64,000 nt of DNA from Amphiplicatus metriothermophilus (GCF_900199215.1 NZ_FZQA01000003.1:248001-312000), one strand, 5' to 3'; counted from the stretch's first letter, positions 17,619-30,640 are shown. Notes: generated by a model not told the origin, from the letters alone. A program made the numbers and translations.

Positions 17619-18980
17619 ATGGAAGTCATTGAGAAGAGCGCCGAAGGGCTAGACCGCCGCTTCACGGTTAAGGTGTCGGCGGCCGAGCTTGACGAACGGC
17701 TGGTCAAGCGCCTCGAGTCGCTCAAGGGCCGGGTTCACCTCAAGGGCTTCCGCAAGGGCAAGGCCCCGATCTCCTTCTTGAAGAAGCTCTACGGAAAGGG
17801 CGTAATGGGCGAGATCGTCCAGGAAATCGTCAACGAAACCGCCCAAAAAGCCTTCGCCGATCGCGACCTTCAGCCGGCCAGCGAGCCCCATCCGCATTTT
17901 CACGGCGACCTCGACGCCGTGATCGAAGGCAAGGCTGATCTCGAATACGAGGTTCACGCCGAAATCCTGCCGACGTTCGAGCCGATGGACGTCTCCACGC
18001 TCAAACTCAAGCGTCCGGTCGCCGAGGTCGCCGAAGGCGACGTCGAGGAGGCGCTCAAGGATCTCGCCGAACGTCAGCGCAACTATGCGCCGCGGGGCGA
18101 GGGCGAAGCGGCGCAGGAGGGCGATCTTCTCGTCATCGACTACGCCGGGCGCGTCGGCGGCGAGCCGTTCGACGGCGGCCAAGGCGAGGAGCAGGAAATC
18201 GTGCTCGGCTCCGGCCGGTTCATCCCGGGCTTCGAGGAGCAGCTCGCGGGCGCCAGGGCAGGCGAGGAAAAGACGGTCAAAGTAACGTTCCCGGAAGATT
18301 ACGGCTCCGAGACGCTGGCGGGCAAGGAAGCCGAGTTCAACGTCAAGGTCCGCGAGGTGAAGGCGCCGGAAGAGGTCAAGATCGACGACGATTTGGCCAA
18401 GAACTTCGGGCTCGACAATCTCGACGAGCTGAAAGCCCGCCTGCGCGAGCGCATCGAAGCGGAGTACAAGGATCTTTCCCGCGCGCATATGAAGCGCGCG
18501 CTGCTCGACAAGCTCGACGCCGCGCACGACTTCGATCTGCCGGCCGGCATGGTCAACGCCGAGTTCGAGCAGATCTGGCGCCAGGTCGAAAACGCCGAGC
18601 GCGACGAGGAAGACAAGGACAAGAGCGAGGAAGAGCTGAAGGCGGAATATCGCAAGATCGCCGAACGGCGCGTGCGCCTCGGGCTCGTGCTTGCGGAAAT
18701 CGGCAAGCGCGCCGGCGTGCAGGTGCCGTCCGATCAGCTCCAGCGCGCGGTGCAGGAGCAGGCCCTGCGCGAGGCGCGCTTCATGCAGATGGCGGGCCGG
18801 GACGTCACGCCCCAGCAGATTTTGCAATTCTATCAGCAGAATCCGCAGGCGATCGCGCAGATCCGCGCGCCCCTCTTCGAAGAGCGCGTGGTCGACTATA
18901 TTTTCGAGCGCGCCGCCGTCGAGGACAAAAAGGTCTCGAAGGAAGAGCTCATGAAGGATCCCGAGGGGGACCTCGACTGA
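17619..18980 (+). CDS. tig: Trigger factor, ribosome-bound chaperone and prolyl isomerase
   Basis: A 453-residue three-domain chaperone that meets nascent chains at the ribosomal exit. The ribosome-docking signature GFRKGKAPISFLKKLYG is near residues 45-61; the FKBP-like isomerase domain spans roughly 150-245 (GDLLVIDYAGRVGGEPFDGG, GSGRFIPGFEEQL); the rest is the helical substrate-binding C-domain with an acidic insert (ERDEEDKDKSEEEL). The start at 17619 is an ATG that begins MEVIEKSAEGLDRRF, as in homologues; a TTG six bases earlier is less likely. Heads the tig-clpP-clpX-lon block. Confidence 0.96.
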   Translation: MEVIEKSAEGLDRRFTVKVSAAELDERLVKRLESLKGRVHLKGFRKGKAPISFLKKLYGKGVMGEIVQEIVNETAQKAFADRDLQPASEPHPHFHGDLDAVIEGKADLEYEVHAEILPTFEPMDVSTLKLKRPVAEVAEGDVEEALKDLAERQRNYAPRGEGEAAQEGDLLVIDYAGRVGGEPFDGGQGEEQEIVLGSGRFIPGFEEQLAGARAGEEKTVKVTFPEDYGSETLAGKEAEFNVKVREVKAPEEVKIDDDLAKNFGLDNLDELKARLRERIEAEYKDLSRAHMKRALLDKLDAAHDFDLPAGMVNAEFEQIWRQVENAERDEEDKDKSEEELKAEYRKIAERRVRLGLVLAEIGKRAGVQVPSDQLQRAVQEQALREARFMQMAGRDVTPQQILQFYQQNPQAIAQIRAPLFEERVVDYIFERAAVEDKKVSKEELMKDPEGDLD

Positions 18981-19000
18981 GCCTTCAGGACCCAGCCCCG

Positions 19001-19780
19001 ATGCAGGCGACCAGGTTCAATCGAAAGTTCGTCTTCATCGCCGGGCTGCATCGCAGCGGAACCACATTGCTCGCCGATCTTCTGGGCGCGCATCCGGACA
19101 TCAGCGCTTTCAGGAACACCGGCGCCTATATGGACGAGGGCCAGCATCTCCAGTCCGTCTATCCGGTCGGTCACGTCTGGGGCGGCGACGCGGTGGGCCG
19201 CTTCGGTTTCGACCCGTTCGCCCATCTCACCGAGAAATCGCCGCTGGCGAGGCCCGAAAAGGCCGACGCCTTGTTCGCCCAATGGGCGCGTTACTGGGAT
19301 CTTTCGAAGCCGGTTCTTCTTGAGAAATCTCCGCCCAACATCATCCGCACCCGCTATCTTCAGGCCTGCTTTCCCGAGAGCTATTTCGTCGTCATCACCC
19401 GCCATCCCGTGGCGAACGCCGTCGCCACGAAAAAATGGTGCGGGCGCAATCCGCTAATCGGCATCATGGCGAACTGGGCGGTTTGCCACGTCCGCTTCCT
19501 GCGGGACCAGGCGCGTCTGAAAAACGCCATGGTGATAAAATACGAGGATCTCGTCGCGGAGCCGGCCCGCATCCTGCGCGCGGTGACGGACTTCATCGGC
19601 CTGGCCCCGCTTGCGCCTGCGGATCACGACCTTCGCAGGGATGTGAACGAGAAATATTTCGCTCGCTGGCGGGAGGCGAGCGCGGGCCCCCTCGGGCGCG
19701 CCGCGGCCGCGGCCGGTCGGCTTTTTCTGGAAGGATCGTTCCGGCGCTTCGGTTACAGCTTCGACGAGGCGCGCGGCTGA
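19001..19780 (+). CDS. PAPS-dependent sulfotransferase-family protein
   Basis: A 259-residue P-loop sulfotransferase. The 5'-phosphosulfate-binding loop is GLHRSGTTLLADLL (about residues 15-28) and the 3'-phosphate site is VITRHPVANAVA; YEDLVAEPARILRAVTDFIGL is the usual C-terminal element. Family members move sulfate from PAPS to sugars, lipids or proteins; the acceptor is unknown. There is no signal peptide or membrane segment. It interrupts the usually adjacent tig and clpP genes, 20 bases after tig and 225 before clpP. Confidence 0.85.
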   Translation: MQATRFNRKFVFIAGLHRSGTTLLADLLGAHPDISAFRNTGAYMDEGQHLQSVYPVGHVWGGDAVGRFGFDPFAHLTEKSPLARPEKADALFAQWARYWDLSKPVLLEKSPPNIIRTRYLQACFPESYFVVITRHPVANAVATKKWCGRNPLIGIMANWAVCHVRFLRDQARLKNAMVIKYEDLVAEPARILRAVTDFIGLAPLAPADHDLRRDVNEKYFARWREASAGPLGRAAAAAGRLFLEGSFRRFGYSFDEARG

Positions 19781-20005
19781 TCGCCGCGGAAAGAAGCGAC
19801 CAGGGCGAAAAGGCGATCCGCTTCCGGCAAGGTCTTGAGCCCGAACGGGAAACCGGAATAACCGTCGCTTAAGCGCCGCCGCGTAGCCTTGACGGCGAAT
19901 CGGGGGCGGCGCGAGAAGCTGGCCTTCGCGGGCGACGGCGCCCATATCATGGCTGAGCCGACTGTCGGCGTCGGTTTCTGAGGCGAAACGGGCAGGAAAA
20001 ACTGA

Positions 20006-20638
20006 ATGAAAGACCCCTACGACATCTACATGAACACCCTGGTGCCGATGGTCGTCGAGCAGACGAGCCGCGGCGAACGGGCCTTCGACATCTACTCCCG
20101 GCTGCTGAAAGAGCGCATCATCTTCCTGTCCGGTCCGGTGCATGACGCGGTTTCGACGCTTGTCGTCGCCCAGCTCCTGTTCCTGGAAGCGGAAAACCCC
20201 AAGAAGGAAATCGCCTTTTATATCAACAGTCCGGGCGGTTCGGTGTCGGCCGGCCTCGCCATGTACGACACCATGCGCTACATCCGCCCGGCAGTCTCGA
20301 CCATGTGCGTCGGCATGGCCGCCTCCATGGGCTCGCTGCTGCTGGCGGCCGGGGAGAAGGGCCTGCGCTTCTCGCTGCCGAACTCGCGGATCATGGTCCA
20401 CCAGCCCTCGGGCGGGTTCCAGGGCCAGGCTTCCGACATCGAACGCCACGCCCAGGACATCATCAAGCTCAAACGCAGGCTTAACGAGATCTATGTGGAG
20501 CACACTGGCCAACCCTATGAAGTCATTGAAAGGACCCTCGATCGGGACCATTTCATGGCCCCCGAGGAGGCCGTGGAGTTCGGCCTGATCGACCAGGTGC
20601 TCACGCGCCGGCCCGTCCCCTCCGAGGACGAGCGCTAG
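20006..20638 (+). CDS. clpP: ATP-dependent Clp protease proteolytic subunit
   Basis: A 210-residue serine protease subunit that forms the tetradecameric chamber fed by ClpX or ClpA. The catalytic serine is in [14 protein letters not shown], the histidine in [10 protein letters not shown], and the aspartate in the HTGQ...RTLDRD region. The N-terminal propeptide-like [19 protein letters not shown] is typical of alphaproteobacteria. Precedes clpX by 222 bases, which contain no gene. Confidence 0.97.
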   Translation: MKDPYDIYMNTLVPMVVEQTSRGERAFDIYSRLLKERIIFLSGPVHDAVSTLVVAQLLFLEAENPKKEIAFYINSPGGSVSAGLAMYDTMRYIRPAVSTMCVGMAASMGSLLLAAGEKGLRFSLPNSRIMVHQPSGGFQGQASDIERHAQDIIKLKRRLNEIYVEHTGQPYEVIERTLDRDHFMAPEEAVEFGLIDQVLTRRPVPSEDER

Positions 20639-20860
20639 GGCGATGGGCGCAATCCGGCGGAAATGGCGGCTTGATCGCCTCGCCGGGATTATGGTCGAAT
20701 GCGTCTGCAGGGGCTCCGTCGCGGGGGTGGCGCCCTTCGTGCAGGTTTCCGGCCGGGGCCGGCGCCGCTCCGGCGCGGCGAGACGGCCCAAGCGCCGCGG
20801 ACACGGGGCGAACGATTGCAAGGCCGCCCAGGCGCGGCGCCGAAAGGGAGTTTAGTCAGC

Positions 20861-22147
20861 GTGAGCAAAGTCGGCGGCAAAAGCGGCGGTGACGGGAAAA
20901 ACACCCTTTACTGTTCGTTCTGCGGAAAAAGCCAGCACGAAGTGCGCAAGCTTATCGCGGGCCCGACGGTCTTCATCTGCGATGAGTGCGTCGAGCTGTG
21001 CATGGATATCATCCGCGAGGAGTCGAAATCCTCGCTCGTGAAGGCGGGCGACGGCGTTCCGACGCCCCAGCAGATACACAAGGTTCTTGACGACTATGTG
21101 ATCGGCCAGAGCTACGCCAAGCGCGTGCTCTCGGTGGCGGTGCACAACCATTATAAACGCCTCAATCACGCGTCGAAAAACAACGATGTCGAGCTGGCGA
21201 AGTCGAACATCCTGCTGATCGGCCCGACGGGCTCGGGCAAGACGCTGCTCGCCCAGACGCTCGCCCGCATTCTCGACGTGCCGTTCACCATGGCGGACGC
21301 GACGACGCTGACCGAAGCCGGCTATGTCGGCGAGGATGTCGAGAACATCATTCTCAAGCTCCTCCAGGCGGCCGATTACAATGTCGAGCGCGCCCAGCGC
21401 GGCATCGTCTATATCGACGAGGTCGACAAGATCAGCCGCAAATCCGACAATCCGTCGATCACCCGGGACGTCTCCGGCGAGGGCGTGCAGCAGGCGCTCC
21501 TCAAGATCATGGAAGGAACCGTCGCTTCGGTGCCGCCCCAGGGCGGTCGCAAGCATCCGCAGCAGGAATTCCTGCAGGTCGATACGACGAACATCCTGTT
21601 CATCGTCGGCGGCGCGTTCGCCGGCCTTGAGAAGGTCATCTCGGCCCGGCGCGCCGGGACCTCGATCGGCTTCGGCGCCAACGTCAACGCGCCGGACGAC
21701 CGCCGCGTCGGCGAGGTCCTCCGGGAGGTGGAGCCGGAGGATTTGTTGAAATTCGGGCTCATTCCAGAATTCGTGGGGCGCTTGCCGGTGATCGCCACGC
21801 TGGAGGATCTCGACGAGGACGCGCTGGTCCAGATCCTGACCACCCCCAAGAACGCGCTGATCAAGCAGTATCAGCGGCTGTTCGAGATGGAGGACGTGAA
21901 GCTCACCTTCGCCGACGACGCGCGTGTGGCCATCGCGCGCAAGGCCATCGCCCGAAAGACGGGCGCGCGCGGCCTTCGCTCGATCATGGAGGGCATCCTG
22001 CTCGATTCGATGTTCGAGCTGCCCACGCTTGAGGGCGTCGTCGAGGTGGTGGTCAATCGCGAGGTCGTCGAGGGCAACGCCAAGCCGCTCTACATCTATG
22101 AAGAGCGCCGGGGCAAAGAGGCGATGGAAGCCGACGCCAGCGCCTGA
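20861..22147 (+). CDS. clpX: ATP-dependent Clp protease ATP-binding subunit ClpX
   Basis: A 428-residue AAA+ unfoldase. The N-terminal C4 zinc-binding domain is CSFCGK...CDECVELC; Walker A is GPTGSGKT, Walker [10 protein letters not shown], and the IGF loop for ClpP docking is present as [12 protein letters not shown]. Sensor-2 [11 protein letters not shown] is near the C-terminus. The start is a GTG at 20861 ([10 protein letters not shown]) with AAAGGGAG upstream; no ATG exists at a sensible place. Works with ClpP upstream and, in alphaproteobacteria, is central to cell-cycle proteolysis. Confidence 0.96.
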   Translation: MSKVGGKSGGDGKNTLYCSFCGKSQHEVRKLIAGPTVFICDECVELCMDIIREESKSSLVKAGDGVPTPQQIHKVLDDYVIGQSYAKRVLSVAVHNHYKRLNHASKNNDVELAKSNILLIGPTGSGKTLLAQTLARILDVPFTMADATTLTEAGYVGEDVENIILKLLQAADYNVERAQRGIVYIDEVDKISRKSDNPSITRDVSGEGVQQALLKIMEGTVASVPPQGGRKHPQQEFLQVDTTNILFIVGGAFAGLEKVISARRAGTSIGFGANVNAPDDRRVGEVLREVEPEDLLKFGLIPEFVGRLPVIATLEDLDEDALVQILTTPKNALIKQYQRLFEMEDVKLTFADDARVAIARKAIARKTGARGLRSIMEGILLDSMFELPTLEGVVEVVVNREVVEGNAKPLYIYEERRGKEAMEADASA

Positions 22148-22229
22148 CCGCGCAGCTTACGCCGAGCGGCCGGCTCGCCCGGCGCGCCGGCTTGAATCCT
22201 GAAATCCGGGCGCCACATTACTATCGGTC

Positions 22230-22253
22230 GCCGCCTCTCGAGGCGGCGGTTTG
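22230..22253 (+). terminator. Hairpin between clpX and lon
   Basis: GCCGCCT-CTCG-AGGCGGC is a perfect 7-bp stem followed by GGTTTGG. The T tract is short, so it may only attenuate transcription into lon. Confidence 0.4.
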
Positions 22254-22356
22254 GTCCCCGCTCCTTTACGGGCGATAAGCGCTTTGGATGTATTCTGGGG
22301 CGGAATCGCCGCCGAATGGCGTAGAGGACCGATCCGACAGCGTCTAGGAGAACCGA

Positions 22357-24744
<2,388 letters not shown>

Positions 24745-24889
24745 GACAGTCGGGGATGGCGGCGGACCTCGCTTCTTTCTTTTTGGCGCGGCCGGGCGGG
24801 CAAGGCCGCGCACCCGCATGACAGGGCGAGCGGTTGCCGTTAAGGGTGCGTAAACGCTGGCGCGACAAAAGGGCTGAAAGCCTCGCCTC

Positions 24890-26314
24890 ATGCTGCGGCT
24901 TTTGCGGACCACGACCTTTCGCTTCACGATCGTCTATGTGATCGTGTTCACCGCTGCGGTCGCGGCGCTCGGGGCGTATCTCTACAACGAAACATTCGGG
25001 GTCGCGGCCAAGCAGACGGACTCTGTCATCGATCAGGAAATCGAAGTGCTGGCGGAGCTTTTCGCCGCGGAAGGCGCCGGCGCTTTGCGCCGGGTCATCC
25101 GGGAACGGGCGGCCTGGCGCGACGACGGGCTATATATGCTGATCGCGGCTCCCTCCGGCGCGATTCTGTCCGGCAACCTGACCGCTCTGCCGCCGGAAGC
25201 TCTGACGGCGGAGGAAGATTTCTTCAACTTCGTTTACGAGCGTCCTCTCGTCGACGCCGCAGGGCGGGAGATCGGAGTCGACCGGCGGGAGGCGCGCGGA
25301 AAAATACGGCGGTTCCGCTCCTCTCCTGATGCGGAGAATTTCTTTCTTGTTTTCGTGGCGCGCGACATCGCCGGGCGCGAAGACCTTCGCCAGCGTCTGC
25401 AGGGCGTGATCGTGCGCGCGGCCTTGGCGATTCTCGCTATTGGCATGGTCATGGGTCTGGTTTTTTCGCGCTCGTTGTTGCGCCGGGTCGACGCGGTCAA
25501 TCGCACGGCCAAGGCGATCCGCGGCGGCGATCTGTCGAAACGCATCGCGCTCACGGGATCGGGCGACGAGCTCGAGAATCTCGCCATCAATCTGAACGCC
25601 ATGCTCGACCAGATCGAACGGCTGATGACGGGAATGCGCGAAGTCTCCGATAATATCGCTCACGATCTGCGCTCCCCGCTCACCCGCATCCGCAATCGGC
25701 TGACGGAAGCGCTGAAAGCCGGCGACGCCGCGAAGAACGCCGCGCTGCGCGCGACTCTCGAAGACGCCGAGCGTATGATCGCGACCTTCAATGCGTTGCT
25801 GTCGATCGCGCGCATCGAGTCCGGCGAAGGCGCGGGGCATATGGATCCGGTCGATCTCGCCGCGATCGCGCAGGAGGTGGCCGAGCTATATGAACCGGCC
25901 GCGCAGGAAGCCGGCTTTTCGCTCAGCGTGCATACGAGTCCGTGTCCTCCCGTGCGGGGCTCGCGCGCGCTCATCTCTCAGGCTATCGCCAATCTCCTCG
26001 ACAACGCTCTTAAATACGCTGTAGACGGAACGAAAATCGCGCTTCGCGTCGGCAAGAGCAAGGCGGGCGGGGTTCTCCTGTCCGTCTCAGACGACGGTCC
26101 TGGCGTGCCGGAAGGAGAACGGCCGCATATTCTCAAACGCTTCGTGCGGCTTGAGACGAGCCGCTCCACGCCGGGAAGCGGTCTGGGATTGAGCCTTGTG
26201 GCCGCCGTCGCCCGCGCGCACGGAGCGAGGCTTAATATCAGCGATGCAGGCGGGCAGGAGGATCGGCCCGGCCTTAGCGTCACGCTCGCTTTTCCGGCTT
26301 TCGATCGGGCGTGA
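24890..26314 (+). CDS. HAMP-domain sensor histidine kinase
   Basis: A 474-residue inner-membrane kinase. A first transmembrane helix (residues 11-31), a periplasmic domain of about 140 residues, a second helix near 177-197, then HAMP (DAVNRTAKAIRGGDLSKR). The phosphoacceptor is histidine 258 in DNIAHDLRSPLTRIRNRL; the ATPase domain shows NLLDNALKY, DDGPGVP and GSGLGLSLV. The HDLRSPLTR box resembles kinases of the heavy-metal or envelope-stress type. No response regulator is adjacent (lon lies upstream, glnE downstream), so the partner is unknown. Confidence 0.9.
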   Translation: MLRLLRTTTFRFTIVYVIVFTAAVAALGAYLYNETFGVAAKQTDSVIDQEIEVLAELFAAEGAGALRRVIRERAAWRDDGLYMLIAAPSGAILSGNLTALPPEALTAEEDFFNFVYERPLVDAAGREIGVDRREARGKIRRFRSSPDAENFFLVFVARDIAGREDLRQRLQGVIVRAALAILAIGMVMGLVFSRSLLRRVDAVNRTAKAIRGGDLSKRIALTGSGDELENLAINLNAMLDQIERLMTGMREVSDNIAHDLRSPLTRIRNRLTEALKAGDAAKNAALRATLEDAERMIATFNALLSIARIESGEGAGHMDPVDLAAIAQEVAELYEPAAQEAGFSLSVHTSPCPPVRGSRALISQAIANLLDNALKYAVDGTKIALRVGKSKAGGVLLSVSDDGPGVPEGERPHILKRFVRLETSRSTPGSGLGLSLVAAVARAHGARLNISDAGGQEDRPGLSVTLAFPAFDRA

Positions 26315-26357
26315 AGGAGACTTTGCCTCGCCGTCGTGGTCATGGTGATATGGCCCT

Positions 26358-29294
26358 ATGAGCGCCTTTTCTTCTGACTCTCTGGCGAGCCGGATTCAGG
26401 ATATTCCGCGCGTCTACGACGAGGCGGCGGCGGGACGGCTGCAAGAGGCGCTGGGGGGGATCTGGGGGCGCTTGCCGCCGTCGGCCCAGGCGCTCGCACG
26501 CGCCGTGGGCGGCGCTTCACCGTATCTCAGCCGGCTCATGGCGCGCGACGCCGGAGGCGTCCTCGCTCTGTTCGAGCGCTCCCTTGAGGCGACGCTAGAC
26601 AGTGTACTCGAGGCGGCCGACCGCGCCGGCGATGCGGACGATCTTGCCTACGTCATGCGCGCGCTGCGCAAGGCCAAAGACGAGGCTGCGCTCGCGATTG
26701 GCCTTGCCGAGATCGCCGGCGTCTGGACGAGCCTTGAGGCCGGCGCGGCGCTGGCCGACTTTGCGGACGCCGCCGCGGGAGCCGCGTTGCGGGCGGCGTT
26801 GCGGGGGCTTGGGAGCAAAGGGCTTCGCAACGCGGACCGTCCGCGCTGCGAGGAAGAATCCGGCATCTCCGTCATCGCGATGGGCAAGCATGGCGCGCGC
26901 GAGCTCAACTACTCCAGCGACATCGACCTCATCGTTCTGTTCGATCCGGAAGCCCCGGCTTTGGGCGATCCGTTGAGCGCTCGCGAGATCGCAATCGCTG
27001 CGGCGCGCACGCTCGTTCGTCTCCTCAACGAACAGACGGCTGATGGATATGTTTTCCGCACCGATTTGCGGCTGCGGCCCGATCCGGGCGTATCTGCGGC
27101 GGCGGTGTCGACGCGCGCCGCCGAAGCTTATTATGAAGCGCACGGACAAAACTGGGAGCGCGCGGCTTTTATCAAGGCTCGCGCAGCCGCTGGCGACCGC
27201 GCCGTGGGCGAAACGTTTCTAAAGGCGTTGCGCCCATTCGTGTGGCGCAAGTATCTTGATTTCGCGGCGATAGAAGACATCCATTCCATCAAACGCCAGA
27301 TTCACGCGGCGAAGGGCGGCGAGGCGCTTGAATTTTACGGGCATGACATCAAGACAGGGCGTGGGGGCATCCGCGAGATCGAATTTCTCGCCCAGACGCA
27401 GCAACTCATTCTCGGCGGCAAGAATCCAGATTTGCGCGCGTCGGCGACCATCGACGCCCTTGCTGCGCTTAACCGAGCCGGTCAGGTCTCGGATGAAGCG
27501 TTGGAAAAGCTGACGGCCGCCTATCGCTATCTTAGAAAAGTCGAACATCGCCTTCAGATGATTAACGATGAGCAGACGCATCGGATCCCGCGCGACCCGG
27601 GCGGCGTTGAAAGGCTTGCAGCTTTTCTAGGCGAAGAAAGCGCGGCTGAATTTGAAACGCGTCTTACAGAAACCTTGAGAAACGCTCATGACCTTTTTGC
27701 GGAATTATTCGAACGCGAGGAAAGACTGTCCGGCGAAGGCGGCAGCCTGATTTTCACCGGCGTTGAAAATCATCCGGCGACGTTGGAGACGCTGGAGAAG
27801 CTCGGCTTCGAGCGCGCGGTCGACGTCAGCGACACGATCCGCCGCTGGCATACGGGGGCTTATCGCGCGACCCGGTCCGCGCGCGCGCGCGAGCTGTTGA
27901 CAAAGCTCGTGCCGGGTTTGCTGGAATCGCTGGGAAAGGCCGGCGATCCGGACGCCGCCTTCGTGGCATTCGATCAGTTCCTCTCGCGCTTGCCTGCGGG
28001 AGTGCAGGTGTTCGCGCTGTTCGCGAACAATCCGCATGTCTTCGACATACTTGTGCGCATTATGACGATTTCTCCGTATCTGGGACGCGAGCTGTCGAAA
28101 CGGCTGCATCTGATTGAGGCGGTGTTGGAAAGCGGCTGGCCCGGACAGCTGCCGGATCCGGAAAGCTTCCTGCCGGAGCTACAGAACCGGCTTGTAAAGG
28201 CCGAGACATACGAGGCGCGTCTCAACGAGGCGCGGCGCTGGGCCTCTGAGCAGAACTTCGAAATCGCCGCGCAGCTCATCCTTGATCTAATCTCTCCTGA
28301 AGAAGCCGCGCGCCTGTTCACCGCGGCGGCCGACGCGGCGATTCAGGGCCTCCTACCTGTCGCGCGCGAGGAAATCGAGCGCAGCCACGGCCGCATCGAA
28401 GGCGGTCTCGCCGTGTTGGGGCTCGGCCGGCTCGGCGCCGGCGCGATGACGGCGAGCTCCGACATTGATCTCGTCTTCATCTACGAGGCGACGGAGGGCG
28501 CCGTCTCGACCGGTCCCAAACAGCTCGAAGCGGCGGATTATTTCATCAGGCTGGTGCGTCGCTTTTTGACCGCCCTGTCGGCGAACACCGAAGAAGGGGC
28601 GCTCTATGACGTTGACATGCAGCTTCGACCGTCAGGCGGGAAGGGGCCCTGGGCGGTCACCTTGGCGTCGTTCGAACGCTATTATGAGGCCGACGCTTGG
28701 ACATGGGAGGAGTCCGCGCTTCTGAAGGCGCGGATCGTCGCGGGCGATGCGGCGGTCTGCGCGCGCGTGAGGGGCGCGATCGACGCCGTGATCGCCCGCC
28801 CGCGCGATTCGGCGAAGGTGGCCCGCGACATCGACGACATGCGCGAGCGGCTGCTTTCGGCGAAGCCGGCGACCGGCCCCTGGGACCTGAAACAGGCGTT
28901 GGGCGGTCTCGCCGAGCTCGATTTCATCCTGGCGTTTCACGCTCTCACGGCGGGGGCCGAGGTCGGAGCGCCCCCTCCCGGCATACGCGCGATGGCCGGC
29001 TTTTTGCGTGATCGCGGCGTGATCGACACCGCGACGGCGGATGTCATATTAACCGCGTCCGAACGATTTGAGGCTGTAATGCAGGTGGGCCGGGCGGCGA
29101 CGGGGAGCGGTTTCGCGCCGGAGAACGCGGGCGAGGCCATGAAAACGCGAATGGCGGCGGCCTGCGGCGTTTCCACTATTGAGCAGGCCGAGAAGAGCCT
29201 CGCCGCGCTTCAGACCGCCGTCAGAAGCCTTTATGAAAGGACGATCCTTGCGGCGGCCGGCGCGCCGGACCTGCCGACTGGCTGGAAAAGTTAA
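26358..29294 (+). CDS. glnE: Bifunctional glutamine synthetase adenylyltransferase / adenylyl-removing enzyme
   Basis: A 978-residue protein with two nucleotidyltransferase domains. The N-terminal (deadenylylating) domain has SDIDLIVLFDPEAP near residue 187 and GRGGIREIEFLAQ after it; the C-terminal (adenylylating) domain has SDIDLVFIYEATEG near residue 699 and a degenerate second element LGGLAELDFILAF. It modifies Tyr397 of GlnA under control of PII; both targets are encoded 11-12 kb upstream in this window. It follows the sensor kinase by 43 bases, possibly cotranscribed. Confidence 0.95.
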   Translation: MSAFSSDSLASRIQDIPRVYDEAAAGRLQEALGGIWGRLPPSAQALARAVGGASPYLSRLMARDAGGVLALFERSLEATLDSVLEAADRAGDADDLAYVMRALRKAKDEAALAIGLAEIAGVWTSLEAGAALADFADAAAGAALRAALRGLGSKGLRNADRPRCEEESGISVIAMGKHGARELNYSSDIDLIVLFDPEAPALGDPLSAREIAIAAARTLVRLLNEQTADGYVFRTDLRLRPDPGVSAAAVSTRAAEAYYEAHGQNWERAAFIKARAAAGDRAVGETFLKALRPFVWRKYLDFAAIEDIHSIKRQIHAAKGGEALEFYGHDIKTGRGGIREIEFLAQTQQLILGGKNPDLRASATIDALAALNRAGQVSDEALEKLTAAYRYLRKVEHRLQMINDEQTHRIPRDPGGVERLAAFLGEESAAEFETRLTETLRNAHDLFAELFEREERLSGEGGSLIFTGVENHPATLETLEKLGFERAVDVSDTIRRWHTGAYRATRSARARELLTKLVPGLLESLGKAGDPDAAFVAFDQFLSRLPAGVQVFALFANNPHVFDILVRIMTISPYLGRELSKRLHLIEAVLESGWPGQLPDPESFLPELQNRLVKAETYEARLNEARRWASEQNFEIAAQLILDLISPEEAARLFTAAADAAIQGLLPVAREEIERSHGRIEGGLAVLGLGRLGAGAMTASSDIDLVFIYEATEGAVSTGPKQLEAADYFIRLVRRFLTALSANTEEGALYDVDMQLRPSGGKGPWAVTLASFERYYEADAWTWEESALLKARIVAGDAAVCARVRGAIDAVIARPRDSAKVARDIDDMRERLLSAKPATGPWDLKQALGGLAELDFILAFHALTAGAEVGAPPPGIRAMAGFLRDRGVIDTATADVILTASERFEAVMQVGRAATGSGFAPENAGEAMKTRMAAACGVSTIEQAEKSLAALQTAVRSLYERTILAAAGAPDLPTGWKS

Positions 29295-29299
29295 AGGTC

Positions 29300-30640
29300 A
29301 TGAAACAGCGCCGTCAGTTCGATCTGGTGATCGTCGGCGCCGACGCGCCGGGGCTGGCGGCGGCGGCCTGCGCGGCGCGGCGGCGAGCGGACATTGAGCT
29401 GCGCGTGGCGGTCGTGCGGACCGGCGACGAACCTTCGCACGGCGCTTCTGCGCCGGGCGTGCCGGATTTCGTCTGGCGGCAGCTGGACCTTCACCGGACC
29501 GCCCTGCAAGCCCGCCCTGTCGAGGCGCTGGTGTCGGTTTTCGAGGACGGGCGCATGCTTGCCACGAGCCGAAACGGGCAGCGGATGAAGCAGATCCTGG
29601 ACGAGGCCTGTGGCGGCATACATAATTTGTACACTGATTTTTCTGCGGAGATGCGGCGGTTATGGAATCGTGCGGATGAAATCATGCATGGCGAAGCGGC
29701 CAGGCCGTTCGGCGGCGCATTGCTCGCCGCTCTGGCGAGCGAGGACTCTACAGCGCTCGCCTTGTCGATGACTCAGGACTGCGAAGCGCTGCTCGACGAT
29801 TACTTCTCTGACGAAGCGTTCAAGACTCATCTGACGAGCGTCGCTCTTATGCCTTTCGGTCTAGGCGGCGACGAGCCCGGCTCTGCGCTCGCCCTGGCCG
29901 CCGCCAATGCGCCCGCGGCATGGCGGCTCCGCGCTGGCGATCGCGAGCCTTCGCTTGTGAAAGTGCTTGAGGACGTTTGCAAAGCCGCGAGCGTGGCGAT
30001 CATAGACGGCGCCGTGCGCGACATCGAAGCGCCCGACGACAAGACCCGCCATGTCATCTTGAGCGACGGCGAGGCGCTACGCACGCCGATCGTCATGGCC
30101 TCTCGCGCCATGTCGGAGATCGCGGCGCGCCTCGGCGCCGCTTCCGCCGCGTCGACGCCTATGGGGAGACGGGAAGGCGCCTGCGCAGAAGCGCGCGTGA
30201 AACTTGCTCGTCCCGCCGATCCGCCGGGCGGCAGCACCGCCGCGATCTTCTATGCCGCGGGATCAATCGATGCGTTGCAGGCGGCGCGCGACGCGGCCCT
30301 CGTCGGGCGATTGCCCGACGATCCGCCCATCTATTTTGAGTTCGTGCGGGATGAGATCCATGTGCGCGCCCCATACTGCCCGGCTGTGTTCTATACGGAC
30401 GACCAGCCGCGCGATTGGAGCGAACAGGATCGCCAGGCGCTCGGCCGCCAGCTCGCGCGTCGGCTCAGCAAGCTTCTTAACGGCGCCGCCCATGATGTGC
30501 GCCGCGTCGACGTGAAGGTGTTTGTCCGTTCGCCCGCGAAAAGCGCGCGCGGGCCGGGAGTTCTGATCGTTCCCCCGGCATGTCACGATGAGATCGGCGC
30601 GGCGGCGCGTCTTGCGATGGATCTTGTGCATGGCGCATGA
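29300..30640 (+). CDS. Degenerate FAD/NAD(P)-binding protein, phytoene-desaturase-like
   Basis: A 446-residue protein whose N-terminus DLVIVGADAPGLAAAACAA has the layout of the FAD-binding Rossmann motif but with aspartate in place of the middle glycine of GxGxxG. The middle part (residues 100-250) is helical and resembles the substrate domain of carotenoid desaturase-like proteins; the C-terminal glycine-rich flavin motif is not recognisable. It starts 6 bases after glnE and overlaps the next, related gene by 11 bases. It may be a non-catalytic partner subunit; this is inference. No signal peptide. Confidence 0.6.
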   Translation: MKQRRQFDLVIVGADAPGLAAAACAARRRADIELRVAVVRTGDEPSHGASAPGVPDFVWRQLDLHRTALQARPVEALVSVFEDGRMLATSRNGQRMKQILDEACGGIHNLYTDFSAEMRRLWNRADEIMHGEAARPFGGALLAALASEDSTALALSMTQDCEALLDDYFSDEAFKTHLTSVALMPFGLGGDEPGSALALAAANAPAAWRLRAGDREPSLVKVLEDVCKAASVAIIDGAVRDIEAPDDKTRHVILSDGEALRTPIVMASRAMSEIAARLGAASAASTPMGRREGACAEARVKLARPADPPGGSTAAIFYAAGSIDALQAARDAALVGRLPDDPPIYFEFVRDEIHVRAPYCPAVFYTDDQPRDWSEQDRQALGRQLARRLSKLLNGAAHDVRRVDVKVFVRSPAKSARGPGVLIVPPACHDEIGAAARLAMDLVHGA

